Shown: positions 25,775-34,352 of the stretch, piece by piece
Layout: every line of letters starts with the position of its first letter
Numbering within the stretch: the stretch's first letter is position 1
Assembly (NCBI RefSeq): GCF_004362215.1
Contig: NZ_SNWR01000001.1
Coordinates: 496,001-560,000 of the forward strand
Direction of reading: 5' to 3'
DNA: 64,000 bases
Source of the DNA: Paractinoplanes brasiliensis
GTDB lineage: Bacteria; Actinomycetota; Actinomycetes; Mycobacteriales; Micromonosporaceae
The notes under the pieces: generated by a model
Told to the model about the DNA's origin: nothing
Database searches by the model: none
Seen by the model: the letters and a program-made list of their open reading frames with translations, nothing else
Program-made: the position numbers and the translations under genes

Positions 25775-26524
25775 TCAGTCTCCCCGCTTGGGGAACCACC
25801 ATCGTCGCTTGATCCCGCCCTCGTGCGGCACCGACAGGTCGACGTCGTCCTCGCCGGACACCAGCGGCGTCCCGGCGCGCCGCCGGCGATCCAGTTCGTC
25901 CATGGCGCGCAGATTCTGTTCGGCGAGTTGTACCTGCTGCAGGTCGCCGGAGGCGACCGCCGTGCGGAAAGCCTGCCGGGCTCCGGCTGGATCGTCGAGG
26001 TGGTTGGCGAGCACGAATCCGAGATTGTTGGCTGCTTTCGGGGCGAAGACCAGATCGCCGCTCGCCATCGCCTGCCGGTAGGCCTGCACCGCCTCGGCAA
26101 ACAACTGTTCCTGCTGGTGGATGGTGCCCAGGTTGTACCAGGCGGACCCGGTGAACCGGTCCTGCCCGGCCTCGATCACCTGCCGGAACAACGTGGCCGC
26201 GTCGTGCGGGCGATGCTCGCGTGCGGCCAGGTGCGCCTGGCCGATCAGCCCGCCCACCGACCACTCGGGGTGGCCCGACCGCTGCGCGACGGTGAAGGAC
26301 GAGCGGGCGCCGGCCAGGTCGTCCCGGCCGAACAGCGCCATGCCCAGCATGTAGGCGGCTCGCGGCGACCACTCGGCGTCACCTGCGGCAATCGCCGACC
26401 GCAGGGCGCCGCATCCGGCCTCGAAGGGATCGTCAGGGCCGGCCGTCACGCGGCCTTCGAGCAGAGCGAGACCCAGATGGTACGCGGCGCGAGCCGATTC
26501 GTTCCCGTCAATTTCGTTGCTCAT
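25775..26524 (-). CDS. TPR-repeat protein
   Basis: 249 residues made largely of tetratricopeptide-like helical pairs: AAYHLGLALLEG, AAYMLGMALFGRDDLAGARSSF, SAWYNLGTIHQQEQLFAEAV, AANNLGFVLANHLDDPAGARQAF. There is no signal peptide or membrane segment, so it should be cytoplasmic, acting through protein contacts; its partner is unknown. The charged tail ends in KRRWWFPKRGD. It converges on the MerR gene across 99 bp. Its upstream 247 bp (26525-26771) holds its promoter and the end of the ThuA gene; nothing specific is seen there. Confidence 0.85.
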   Translation of the reverse strand: MSNEIDGNESARAAYHLGLALLEGRVTAGPDDPFEAGCGALRSAIAAGDAEWSPRAAYMLGMALFGRDDLAGARSSFTVAQRSGHPEWSVGGLIGQAHLAAREHRPHDAATLFRQVIEAGQDRFTGSAWYNLGTIHQQEQLFAEAVQAYRQAMASGDLVFAPKAANNLGFVLANHLDDPAGARQAFRTAVASGDLQQVQLAEQNLRAMDELDRRRRAGTPLVSGEDDVDLSVPHEGGIKRRWWFPKRGD

Positions 26525-26771
26525 CGACCCATGGTCGCATCGGAGGCCACCAGTTCAACGCGGGTGACGACTCGGCCGGTCGGATGGTGCAGATTGGCCA
26601 GGACACGAACATCGGCCGCCGGACGGGTGGGCACAGCATGGTGACGGTGCATCGCACAGGGATGTCGTCGCGGTTGTTGCAGTCGTGGTACCTGACGCGG
26701 CGCCGCTCAGGCCGAGCCTCATCGAGGCCCGGCCATCCCCGCCGCGAGCGGCTATCCGTGAGTCGCCTCGG

Positions 26772-28469
26772 TCACGGAAGAACCCATCGCTGGTTGGCGC
26801 CGCCGTGGCAGCTCCAGATGATCAGTTGGGTGCCGTCCGCCGTGCTGGCGCCGTTGGCGTCCAGGCATCGGCCGGAAGCGGTGTTGACCAGGGATCCGTT
26901 GGCGCCCGCGGTCCAGTTCTGGGTGGCCGCGCCGGTACAGGCCTGCAGCTGGACCAACCCGCCGTTCGCGGTGCTGCTGCCGGCCACACCCATGCACTTG
27001 CCGAGCGACCGCAGGGTTGTCCCGCTGACCGTCCACTGCTGGTTGCTGCCGCCGGTGCAGCTCCACAGCTGGATCTTGGTGCCGTCGGCCGAGCTGGCCC
27101 CGCTGACGTCGACGCATTTGCCCGAGGCGCTGGTGATCCGGCCGACCCGTGGCGTCGTACCACCCAGCTCCTTGATCCGGACGTTGCGGAACGAGACGTC
27201 GTCCCCGGCGCCGTGGTTCTGCAGACCGATGTACCCCGAGGTCAGGGAGCGTGCCGGGTCGGTGTTGGTGAAATCGTTGACCCGTACGCCGTTGAGGAAA
27301 ACCTGCAACCGCTCGCCCTCGACCAGCAGCTCGTACGTGTTCCACTCACCCGGTGGGTTCAGCGCGGCGTCGCGGGCGGCGAGGTCGGCCGGCTGAACCC
27401 CGTACACCGAGCCGGTGGTCCGGTCCGAGGTGTCGCTGGCGTCGATCTGCACCTCGTAGCCGGTGGCCAGCGCCGCGTCCGGGTCGCTGCCGGCCGGGAA
27501 CCCGATGACCACGCCGGAGTTGTCGTCGCCCGGCATCATCCAGTCGAGCTTCAGCGAGTACGACCGGAACTCCCTCGCGCTGTACCAGAGCATGCCGAGC
27601 CCACCGGACGAGGTCAGCGTGGCGTTGCTGTTGCCGAACGAGCCCGGCCCGGCCTGCGACCAGCCGGTGGTGGAGCCGTTGTAGAGGGTGGTGTAGCCGG
27701 TCTCGGGCCGGCAGTCGGCCTTGGTGCGGTTGGCCGCGTACCGGATGCCGCCGAGGATCAGCGCGCGGAAGCCCGCCTCGGCGTAGCCGGCCTGGGTGTG
27801 ACCGGCGCCGGTGTAGAACGAGCGGCCGCCCTGGTAGGTCTTGCACCAGGTGTGCGGGTGGTCACCGCCCATGCTGCCGCCGGAGTAGCTCGATTCGTCC
27901 AGCGTGGACAGCACCCGGGCCGACGAGCGGGGGTTGCTGCGGAAGTTGTACCACTCGTCGGTGCGGGTCGCCGTCGGGGCGAGCCCGGCGGTGGCGGCGT
28001 GCGCCCGGTTCTCCGTCCGTACGGTCGCCGCCTGGATCGCCGGGTGCGAGGCGAAGTACGCCCCGACCAGTTCGCCGTAGAACGGCCAGTCGTACTCGGT
28101 GTCCGAGGCCGCGTGCACGCCCACGAAGCCGCCCCCGGCCCGGATGTAGTTCTCGAACGCGGTCTGCTGGGTCGGGTTGAGCACGTCGCCGGTGGTGTTG
28201 AGGAAGACGACGGCCTCGAACTGTGCCAGGTTGGTCGCCGTGAACTGGCCGGAGTCCTCGGTGGCGGTCACCGTGAAGCTGTTGGCCGCACCGAGGTCAC
28301 GGATCAGCTGGATACCGGCCGGGATGGCGTCGTGCCGGAAGCCGGCCGTCTTGGAGAAGACCAGTACGTCGTACGGGGCGTCGGCCGCACTGGCCGGCGT
28401 GCCGCCGATGCCGGCCAGGGCGAGCAGCGCTGCTGCGGCCGTGGCGAGGACGCGGGTGAGTGGGCGCAT
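26772..28469 (-). CDS. Secreted ThuA / DUF1080-like / CBM13 protein
   Basis: 565 residues. The ATG at 28469 has AGAGGA 9 bases upstream and starts a clean signal peptide cleaved near ASAADAPYD; an ATG at 28487 overlapping the upstream stop (ATGA) is possible. Domains: ThuA 38-250 (VLVFSKTAGFRHDAIPAG, GGGFVGVHAASDTEYDWPFY), DUF1080/LamG-like 257-436 (DDNSGVVIGFP, NPPGEWNTYELLVEG), CBM13 ricin-type 440-565 with repeated QxW blocks. ThuA proteins are tied to trehalose/sugar use, DUF1080 domains to 3-keto-glycoside hydrolysis. It follows the sugar dehydrogenase after 14 bp, and the two should be co-translated and secreted to act on the same extracellular glycan. Enzymatic activity is inferred from the families. 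Confidence 0.92.
   Translation of the reverse strand: MRPLTRVLATAAAALLALAGIGGTPASAADAPYDVLVFSKTAGFRHDAIPAGIQLIRDLGAANSFTVTATEDSGQFTATNLAQFEAVVFLNTTGDVLNPTQQTAFENYIRAGGGFVGVHAASDTEYDWPFYGELVGAYFASHPAIQAATVRTENRAHAATAGLAPTATRTDEWYNFRSNPRSSARVLSTLDESSYSGGSMGGDHPHTWCKTYQGGRSFYTGAGHTQAGYAEAGFRALILGGIRYAANRTKADCRPETGYTTLYNGSTTGWSQAGPGSFGNSNATLTSSGGLGMLWYSAREFRSYSLKLDWMMPGDDNSGVVIGFPAGSDPDAALATGYEVQIDASDTSDRTTGSVYGVQPADLAARDAALNPPGEWNTYELLVEGERLQVFLNGVRVNDFTNTDPARSLTSGYIGLQNHGAGDDVSFRNVRIKELGGTTPRVGRITSASGKCVDVSGASSADGTKIQLWSCTGGSNQQWTVSGTTLRSLGKCMGVAGSSTANGGLVQLQACTGAATQNWTAGANGSLVNTASGRCLDANGASTADGTQLIIWSCHGGANQRWVLP
26789..27143 (-). repeat. CBM13-coding repeat, ThuA gene copy
   Basis: Strongly similar to 28501-28849 in the neighbouring gene, with long identical runs at the 3' end of both (for example bases 26789-26810 and 28501-28522). 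Two length differences are multiples of three. The domain was probably copied between the two genes of the operon. Confidence 0.8.
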
Positions 28470-28483
28470 GGCCGGGGTTCCTC

Positions 28484-31306
28484 TCATGGCAGGGTCCAGC
28501 GCTGGTTGGCGCCGCCGTGGCAGGTCCAGATGATCAGTTGGGTGCCGTTGGCCGTGCTGCCGCCGTTGGCGTCCAGGCATTTGCTCGACTGGCCGTTGAC
28601 CAGGGATCCGTTCGTCCCCACGGTCCAGTTCTGAGCGGCCGACCCGGTGCAGGCCGACAGCTGTACCGGGCTGCCGTCGGCGCCACCGGCCACGCCCATG
28701 CACTTGCCGAGCGACCGCCAGGTGCTGCCGGTACGGGTCCACTGCTGGTTGGCCCCGCTGTTGCAGGTCCACAGCTGGATCTTGGCGCCATCGGCGGAGC
28801 TGGATCCGTTGACATCGACGCACGCCCCGCTCGCGCCGACGATCCGGCCCGTGCCGCCGCCGCTCGGGGCGGCACCGATGGTGAAGGCGTCGACGTCGAA
28901 CAGCGTCCCCGAGCCGCCGTGGAACGTCAGGTACAGGGTGGTGGCGCCGGCTGGGACGTTGGACAGGGTCGTCGAAACCTCGGTGAAGGTCTCATAGCTG
29001 CCGGTGACCGGCACGGTGACCGAGCCGAGCACGGTGCCGGTGGACGAGCCGGCGCGCACCGAGAGCGTGCCGCCGGCGCCGCCGGACGAGACCCGGGCCG
29101 TGAACCGGTTCTCCCCGGCCAGGGAGTACCGCTGGAAGGCGACCCAGTCGCCGTTCTGGATGTCGCCGACTGTCTGCCCGCCCTCGGCCGTTGTCTTGCT
29201 GTACAACGAGGTGCCGGACTGGGTGCTGCGGTGCTCGGCCTGGCGGTGCCGGGGCTGGAGGATCTTCTGCGCGCGGGTGGTCAGTGCGGGCTGGCCGTTG
29301 GCGCCCCGGTCGGTGTATTCCGCGTCGAGCACCGCGAACAGGTTGGCCGCCGTGTCGTGCTCGCCGTCCACCGGGATCTGCAGCGTTCCCGAGCATCCGG
29401 TGCTGGAGCTGATCGGGTGCGCGTGGTCGTCGTGGCCGAGCAGATAGCTCAGTTCGACCCGGCTGCAGTCGATCGTGCCGTCCTCGGGGTCCGAGACCGT
29501 GATCGTGTACGGCACGCTGTCACCGAAGCTGAACAGCGCCCCGTCGGCCGGCGTGTTCAGCACGACCGTGGGTGCGGTGTTGCCGACCGTGACCGTCATC
29601 GAGGCGCTGGCGGTGAGGCCGGCGGGATCGGTCACGGTGAGGGTCACTGCGCGCTCGCCGGCAGTGGTGTAGGTGTGGCTGGGATTGGCCGCCGACGAGG
29701 TGCTGCCGTCCCCGAAGTTCCAGGCGTAGGTCAGCGCACCGCCCTCGGGGTCCGACGAGCCGCTCGAGGAGAAGTTGACGGTCAGCGGCGCCGCCCCGGA
29801 CGAGGGATTGGCCGCGACGCGAGCGATCGGCGCCTGGTTGTTGCCGGCCCCGTTGTACTCGATGCGGTAGAGGGCGGAACTGGCGTCGCCGTTGCCCCAG
29901 CCGGTGCCGTAGTCCAGCACGTACAGGGCGCCGTCGGGCCCGAACGCGCTGTCCATGACCTGGGTGCCGCGCCACGGGAAGTCATTGATCTGCCCGGCCG
30001 ACCCGTCGGCGTTGACGTCGATGGTCTTGATCCAGCGGCGGCCGAACTCCATCGCGAAGAAGTGCCCGTCCAGCGCCGCCGGGAACTTGACCGTGGACGG
30101 GTTGGCCGCGTCGTACCGATAGACCGCGCCGCCCATCGGTGACTCGGACCCGCAGCCGAACGCGGCCAGCGAGCAGTTGTCGTACTTGATCCACGCGGGC
30201 CGCGCGGCCGGCAGGTTGGTCAGGCCCGTGTTGCGCGGCGAGTTGTTCACCGGTGCGGCGCAGTTGAACCGGCTTCCCGAGGGCCCCGACGGGAACGTGT
30301 AGTCCACGTAGGTCTCGTTCGTCGTGTTCGAGCCGGTGCAGTAGGGCCAGCCGTAGTTGCCGGCCGAGGTGATGCGGTTGAACTCCACCTGGCCCGCCGG
30401 CCCGCGCGTCGAACTGGTCGTGCCGGCGTCGGGTCCGTAGTCGCCGACGTACAACACGCCGGTCGCCTTGTCGACGCCGATCCGGAACGGGTTGCGCAGA
30501 CCCATGGCGTAGATCTCCGGCCGGGTGCCGGCGGTGCCGGGCGCGAACAGGTTGCCCGACGGGATCGAGTACGACCCGTCCTGGTTCACCTTGATGCGGA
30601 GCACCTTGCCCCGGAGGTCGTTGGTGTTGCCCGCGCTGCGCTGCGCGTCGTAGACCGGGTTGCGGTTGCTGCGCTCGTCGATGGGCGTGTAACCGCTCGA
30701 GTCGAACGGATTCGAGTCGTCCCCCGTTGACAGGTAGAGGTTGCCGGCCGCGTCGAAGTCGATGTCGCCGCCGACGTGGCAGCACATGCCCCGGTTGGTC
30801 GCGACCTCCAGGACGGTCACCTGGCTGCCCGTGTTGAGCGTGTAGTCGGCGTTGAGGGTGAACCGGGACAGCCGGTTGACCCCGTTCCAGGCCGAGAAGT
30901 CCGTGCCGGTGGCCGGCGCGTCGCCGCTGGGCGTGTTCAGCGGGGGTGCGTAGAACAGGTAGATGAACCGGTTGGTCGAGAAGCCGGGATCCACCCCCAC
31001 GCCCTGCAGGCCCTCCTCATCGTGCGTGTAGACCGGCACGGTGCCGATGACAGAGGTGACCCCGGCCGCGGTGGTCCGGCGCAGCACGCCGCTGCGGGCC
31101 GTGTGCAACACCGAGCGGTCGGGCAGCACAGCCATCGACATCGGCTCGCCCATCTCGCCCACGCCGCGCGCCAGCTCGACCTGCTGGAAGTCGGACGCGT
31201 TGACCGGATGGGCGGATGCGGGGGATGCCGGCCCGGTCAGAGCCGCCATTACTCCCGTGGCCGCGAGAACGGCGGTTGCGAACGCCGCCAGAACACGTCT
31301 TCTCAT
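28484..31306 (-). CDS. Secreted PQQ-type sugar dehydrogenase with PKD, carbohydrate-binding and CBM13 domains
   Basis: 940 residues. The ATG at 31306 has GAGGTGA 7 bases upstream, then a signal peptide ending near ASPASAHPV. Domains: glucose/sorbosone-dehydrogenase beta-propeller 38-485 (MAVLPDRSVLHTARSG, EEGLQGVGVDPGF, HVGGDIDFDAAGNLYLSTGD, GLRNPFRIGVD), PKD 490-578 (YAWNFGDGSTSS), a further Ig-like segment to about 660, a CBM6-like domain 690-812 and CBM13 815-940. The enzyme should oxidise sugars outside the cell, tethered by binding modules to polysaccharide. PQQ dependence is assumed from the fold; no PQQ genes are in the window. It is the first gene of the operon with the ThuA protein; in related proteins ThuA and dehydrogenase domains are often fused, here they are split. 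Confidence 0.93.
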   Translation of the reverse strand: MRRRVLAAFATAVLAATGVMAALTGPASPASAHPVNASDFQQVELARGVGEMGEPMSMAVLPDRSVLHTARSGVLRRTTAAGVTSVIGTVPVYTHDEEGLQGVGVDPGFSTNRFIYLFYAPPLNTPSGDAPATGTDFSAWNGVNRLSRFTLNADYTLNTGSQVTVLEVATNRGMCCHVGGDIDFDAAGNLYLSTGDDSNPFDSSGYTPIDERSNRNPVYDAQRSAGNTNDLRGKVLRIKVNQDGSYSIPSGNLFAPGTAGTRPEIYAMGLRNPFRIGVDKATGVLYVGDYGPDAGTTSSTRGPAGQVEFNRITSAGNYGWPYCTGSNTTNETYVDYTFPSGPSGSRFNCAAPVNNSPRNTGLTNLPAARPAWIKYDNCSLAAFGCGSESPMGGAVYRYDAANPSTVKFPAALDGHFFAMEFGRRWIKTIDVNADGSAGQINDFPWRGTQVMDSAFGPDGALYVLDYGTGWGNGDASSALYRIEYNGAGNNQAPIARVAANPSSGAAPLTVNFSSSGSSDPEGGALTYAWNFGDGSTSSAANPSHTYTTAGERAVTLTVTDPAGLTASASMTVTVGNTAPTVVLNTPADGALFSFGDSVPYTITVSDPEDGTIDCSRVELSYLLGHDDHAHPISSSTGCSGTLQIPVDGEHDTAANLFAVLDAEYTDRGANGQPALTTRAQKILQPRHRQAEHRSTQSGTSLYSKTTAEGGQTVGDIQNGDWVAFQRYSLAGENRFTARVSSGGAGGTLSVRAGSSTGTVLGSVTVPVTGSYETFTEVSTTLSNVPAGATTLYLTFHGGSGTLFDVDAFTIGAAPSGGGTGRIVGASGACVDVNGSSSADGAKIQLWTCNSGANQQWTRTGSTWRSLGKCMGVAGGADGSPVQLSACTGSAAQNWTVGTNGSLVNGQSSKCLDANGGSTANGTQLIIWTCHGGANQRWTLP
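28501..28849 (-). repeat. CBM13-coding repeat, sugar-dehydrogenase copy
   Basis: Partner of 26789-27143. Both encode the whole ricin-type trefoil ending in CHGGANQRW; a more diverged CBM13 ends the beta-helix protein at 62679. Confidence 0.8.
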
Positions 31307-31449
31307 GAATTGATCACCTCGTCGGCTTCGCATTCGAAAAATGGCGTCTGCGCTCGGGGCCGGCGGCACAACAATGGGCCGTATGGTTACTGACTCTGCC
31401 GCTCTCTCATCGCACGCCGGCATCGGGGCAGCAGGGAGCCACACCCCGG

Positions 31450-31463
31450 AGTGAACGTTAACA
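31450..31463. promoter_or_regulatory. GTTAAC-type operator upstream of the sugar-dehydrogenase operon
   Basis: Read on the minus strand the site is TGTTAACGTTCACT, matching 11 of 14 positions of the palindromic site at 60230-60243. It lies about 57 bases downstream of the predicted transcription start, a position where a LacI-type repressor could block elongation. The regulator is not in the window. Confidence 0.55.
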
Positions 31464-31526
31464 ACGCGCGGACACGGGCTCAGAAGCTTGCCGATCGAGC
31501 GGATGTGGGGATTCGTATGAGGTCAC

Positions 31527-31555
31527 ACGCTAAGCGGAAGATAGAAAGCAGTCAA
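31527..31555 (-). promoter_or_regulatory. Predicted promoter of the sugar-dehydrogenase/ThuA operon
   Basis: On the minus strand TTGACT (31555-31550), a 17-base spacer, then TAGCGT (31532-31527): a good vegetative-sigma promoter. Transcription would begin near 31520, leaving a leader of about 214 bases. The rest of the 533-bp gap 31307-31839 holds this leader, the operator-like site at 31450-31463 and an AT-richer stretch (31540-31620) behind the hydrolase gene, with no convincing gene. Confidence 0.6.
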
Positions 31556-31839
31556 TAGTTGATCCGCTGTTCACAAAGCCGAAAAAAGATCAAGCCCATT
31601 CACCGGAGACCGCCATTCGCCCGAATGCCCGGCGTAACACTTTCCGGCCGGCCGGAAATCGCGCCCAGTGAAACAGATCGTGCGCCTTGCGGCAGGCTCC
31701 ACCAGGGGCAGGGCCAGGACGGCGGGATGCCGCAACAGGCTCACAGTGCCGACGTTGTCCACCCGGCCACCGAACCGGGCGCCACACAGCAGGATCTGGC
31801 GCTCGCCTCGAGGGCCGGCGCCGCCGAGTGCGGTGGCGA

Positions 31840-32658
31840 TCAACTTCTTCGGCCCTGGCCGAGAAAGCACGACAGAAGGCGCCGGAACTCGTCCGGGTGC
31901 TCGATCGCCGGCACGTGCCCGCACCGGCCGAGCACGTGCAGACGGACGTCGGCCAGGTGGTCGAGCAGGGGCAGGGCGGCAGCCCCGAGGGGGGTCACGC
32001 TGTCCTGCGCGCCGTGCACGAGCAGCACCGGCGCCCGGATCGCCGCCAGCGTCCGCCCCGGGAGGGTGAGGTCTTCGGCCCACCGCGCCCTCGGCGGCGG
32101 GAACAACGACGCGTAGGCGGCTGCCCCCGCTTGCATCGCGGCGGCCCGGGCGTCAACGGCGGCATCGGTCACGAGCGCCTGATCGAGGACGAGGCGGCTC
32201 AGCATGTCGCGGGCCCCTGCCGGGCCCGCGGGGGCGGCCCAGAGCGCGTCGAGATCGGCCGACAGCGGCGCCCCGGGGGCACCCATCGTCGAGACCGCCA
32301 CGACGCGGGTGACCTGCTCCGGCCGCGCGGCCGCCAGCGCCAGCGCCACGGCCCCGCCCATGGAGTGACCGACCACGGCGTAGTGCCCGGCGCCGAGCGC
32401 ATCCATCAGGCCCGCGGCCTGCTCCGTCCACAGCCGGAGCCCACCCCGCGCGCCCGGCGGTACGGGCGTACGGCCGAACCCCGCCTGGTCGGGAGCCACC
32501 AGATGCCAGGAAGGGCCCAGCGCCAGTGCCGTAGCCGCCCAGGCTCCGGCCCCCGTCGTGCCGGGCCCGGAGCCGTGCAGCATCAGCACCGCGGGTCCGG
32601 CGCCGTCCTCCAGGACGTGCACAGTGGAGCCGCCGACGACGACGGTCCGAGCCGTCAC
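31840..32658 (-). CDS. Alpha/beta-hydrolase (meta-cleavage-product hydrolase-like)
   Basis: 272 residues from a GTG at 32658 overlapping the stop of the upstream gene (GTGA). Oxyanion motif HGSGPG, nucleophile elbow GHSMGG near residue 98, acid in HGAQDSVTPLG and histidine in GRCGHVPAIEHPDEF complete the catalytic triad. The HGSGPG motif and size resemble C-C bond hydrolases of aromatic degradation, but the family is broad and epoxide, lactone or ester hydrolysis is possible. Translational coupling to the DJ-1/PfpI gene suggests a shared function, perhaps downstream of the GntR regulator at 33308-34048, which lies on the same strand. Confidence 0.87.
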   Translation of the reverse strand: MTARTVVVGGSTVHVLEDGAGPAVLMLHGSGPGTTGAGAWAATALALGPSWHLVAPDQAGFGRTPVPPGARGGLRLWTEQAAGLMDALGAGHYAVVGHSMGGAVALALAAARPEQVTRVVAVSTMGAPGAPLSADLDALWAAPAGPAGARDMLSRLVLDQALVTDAAVDARAAAMQAGAAAYASLFPPPRARWAEDLTLPGRTLAAIRAPVLLVHGAQDSVTPLGAAALPLLDHLADVRLHVLGRCGHVPAIEHPDEFRRLLSCFLGQGRRS

Positions 32659-33218
32659 GCCGAAGGGACGGACTTCGAGAAGACCTCCATCATCGCCCGG
32701 CCGAACTGCGGCATGTCGGGCCAGCCCCGGCACGAGACGAGGTTGCCGTCCACCACGTCGGGAGCGTCGATGACCGTCGCGCCCGCGTTCTCCATGTCAC
32801 CGGTGATGGGCGGGAAGCATGCCGTCTTCCGGCCCTTCAGCAGTCCGTACACCGCCGGCACCTGCGCGCCGTGGCACACCAGCGCGATGGGGAGGTTGCG
32901 CGCGAAGAAGTGTTCGGTGATGCGCCGGACGTCGGCGTCGACCCGGATCCACTCGGGGGCCCGCCCGCCGGGGATGATGAGGGCGTCGTAGCGCTCGACG
33001 TCGACCTCGGCCCAGGGCACGTCGACCGGCAGCTTGCGACCGTTCTTCTCCACGTAGGCGTCCGAGCCGGGGTCGAACTCGTGGATGACCAGCTGCACGT
33101 CGCGCATCGTCCGCGAGGAGACGTCGACGTCCCAGCCACCCTCCTGCACGCGGTAGTAGGGGTACATGGTGTCGAGCTCCTCGGCGGCGTCGCCGGTCAG
33201 GAGCAGCGCTCTGGGCAC
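32655..33218 (-). CDS. DJ-1/PfpI-family protein
   Basis: 187 residues from a GTG at 33218 preceded by GAGGAG; the frame extends further upstream without family similarity. The DJ-1 core is visible: ALLLTGDAAEELDTMYP, YDALIIPGGRAPEW, and the nucleophile Cys near residue 114 in ALVCHGAQ with the neighbouring histidine. Members act as proteases, glyoxalases, hydratases or chaperones, and sequence alone does not choose. Its position between a GntR gene (90 bp upstream, same strand) and a coupled hydrolase suggests a small catabolic or detoxification operon. Confidence 0.9.
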   Translation of the reverse strand: MPRALLLTGDAAEELDTMYPYYRVQEGGWDVDVSSRTMRDVQLVIHEFDPGSDAYVEKNGRKLPVDVPWAEVDVERYDALIIPGGRAPEWIRVDADVRRITEHFFARNLPIALVCHGAQVPAVYGLLKGRKTACFPPITGDMENAGATVIDAPDVVDGNLVSCRGWPDMPQFGRAMMEVFSKSVPSA

Positions 33219-33307
33219 CTGCTTCTCCTCGCATCTCGGGGGCGGGTGAGGCGGATCCAATCCGATCCGATCCGGTGGGGCCAGCATTCCCCGGCCCGGC
33301 CGGACCG

Positions 33308-34048
33308 TCAAGCCTTCACCGCGGCGGCGTGCGCGGCCTCGATCTCGTCGAACACCCGCCGGAAGCGGTCGCCGGACCGCAGGATGTGCCGGCGCATCGC
33401 GTAGGCGGCGGCGTCGGGGTCACGCGCGGCGATCGCGGCCACGACCTGCTCGTGCTCGGCCATGGCCAGATGGGTGACCTGGGCGTCGCGGTGCAGCCGG
33501 AAAAGGTGCACGTGGCTGTGCAGGCGGGCAAGCGTCTCGCGGATGACCTGGTTGTCCGCGCTCAGCGCCACGAGATCATGGAAGGCGGCGTCGCGGAGCC
33601 CGAAAGCGCCGTAGGCCATGACCCCCTTGCTTCCCTCCAGTTCGGCCATTTCCCTCAGCATCCGCCTCAGGCCGGCCACCTGCTCCGGCGACGCGCGTTC
33701 GGCGGATCGGCGCGCCGCCGCCGGCTCCAGCAGCAGGCGCACCTCGAGCATGTCCTCGAACCGGCGCCGGGTGATCTGGGGCGGAATGCGATAGCCGGCG
33801 TGGGGCACCCGCACGACCAGGCCCTCGGCCTCCATCCGGTTCAGAGCGTCCCGGATCGGCGTCTGCGATACCCCCAGCTCGCGGGCGAGCACGTCGATCG
33901 TGACGCGGGACTCCGGCTCGATCCGCAGCGACATCAGCTGTCCGAGCAGCGTGTCGTACACCTCGTCGGCCAGCCGGCCGGCGGATCGTCCGGGCGACAT
34001 CGCTGCCGCCGCCCGGCTGCCCCGCGCGCTCATCGCTTCGTCGTCCAT
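33308..34048 (-). CDS. GntR-family (FCD) transcriptional regulator
   Basis: 246 residues if started at the ATG at 34048; ATGs at 34096 and 34033 are alternatives and none has a strong ribosome site. The winged helix reads ARELGVSQTPIRDALNRMEAEGLV, followed by an FCD ligand-binding domain with the metal-binding pattern (FHDLVALSADN, HSHVHLFR, EHEQVVAAIAARD). FCD regulators usually sense organic acids or sugar acids and repress neighbouring catabolic genes. It is divergent from the seven-gene importer/dehydrogenase operon and upstream of the DJ-1 and hydrolase genes, so it plausibly controls both. Confidence 0.9.
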   Translation of the reverse strand: MDDEAMSARGSRAAAAMSPGRSAGRLADEVYDTLLGQLMSLRIEPESRVTIDVLARELGVSQTPIRDALNRMEAEGLVVRVPHAGYRIPPQITRRRFEDMLEVRLLLEPAAARRSAERASPEQVAGLRRMLREMAELEGSKGVMAYGAFGLRDAAFHDLVALSADNQVIRETLARLHSHVHLFRLHRDAQVTHLAMAEHEQVVAAIAARDPDAAAYAMRRHILRSGDRFRRVFDEIEAAHAAAVKA

Positions 34049-34352
34049 CGTGACGTGAGGTCCCTTCGTGCGTCCCCGCGAACCTGTTGACATCAATCAC
34101 AACGCTGCGACATGCTGACGCCCACCAGATCGTATAGGAAATCTGCTCCTAGATCACTTGCCGCACCTGTGAGCATGCTCGTCGTCCCGCTCGGTTCGCC
34201 ACCGGGCCCGCACAGGGATCGCGGCAGTTCCTCGACGGCCGAACGACTCCGTACGCCGCGGCGGCAACGCGGCAACGCACCCGAGACACCGAGCAACCGC
34301 TCGGCCACGAACCTGGCGAGGCTGAAGAACTCCTCCAGAAAGCAGGCGAGAT
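34049..34352. promoter_or_regulatory. Divergent regulatory region of the polyol-type importer operon
   Basis: 304 bp without a gene. TTGACA at 34087-34092 is a consensus plus-strand -35, but the correctly spaced -10 (around CATGCT) is poor. An imperfect dyad at 34127-34154 (GATCGTATAGGA ... TCCTAGATC) is a candidate operator for the GntR regulator. The remaining 200 bp show nothing definite. Confidence 0.4.
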
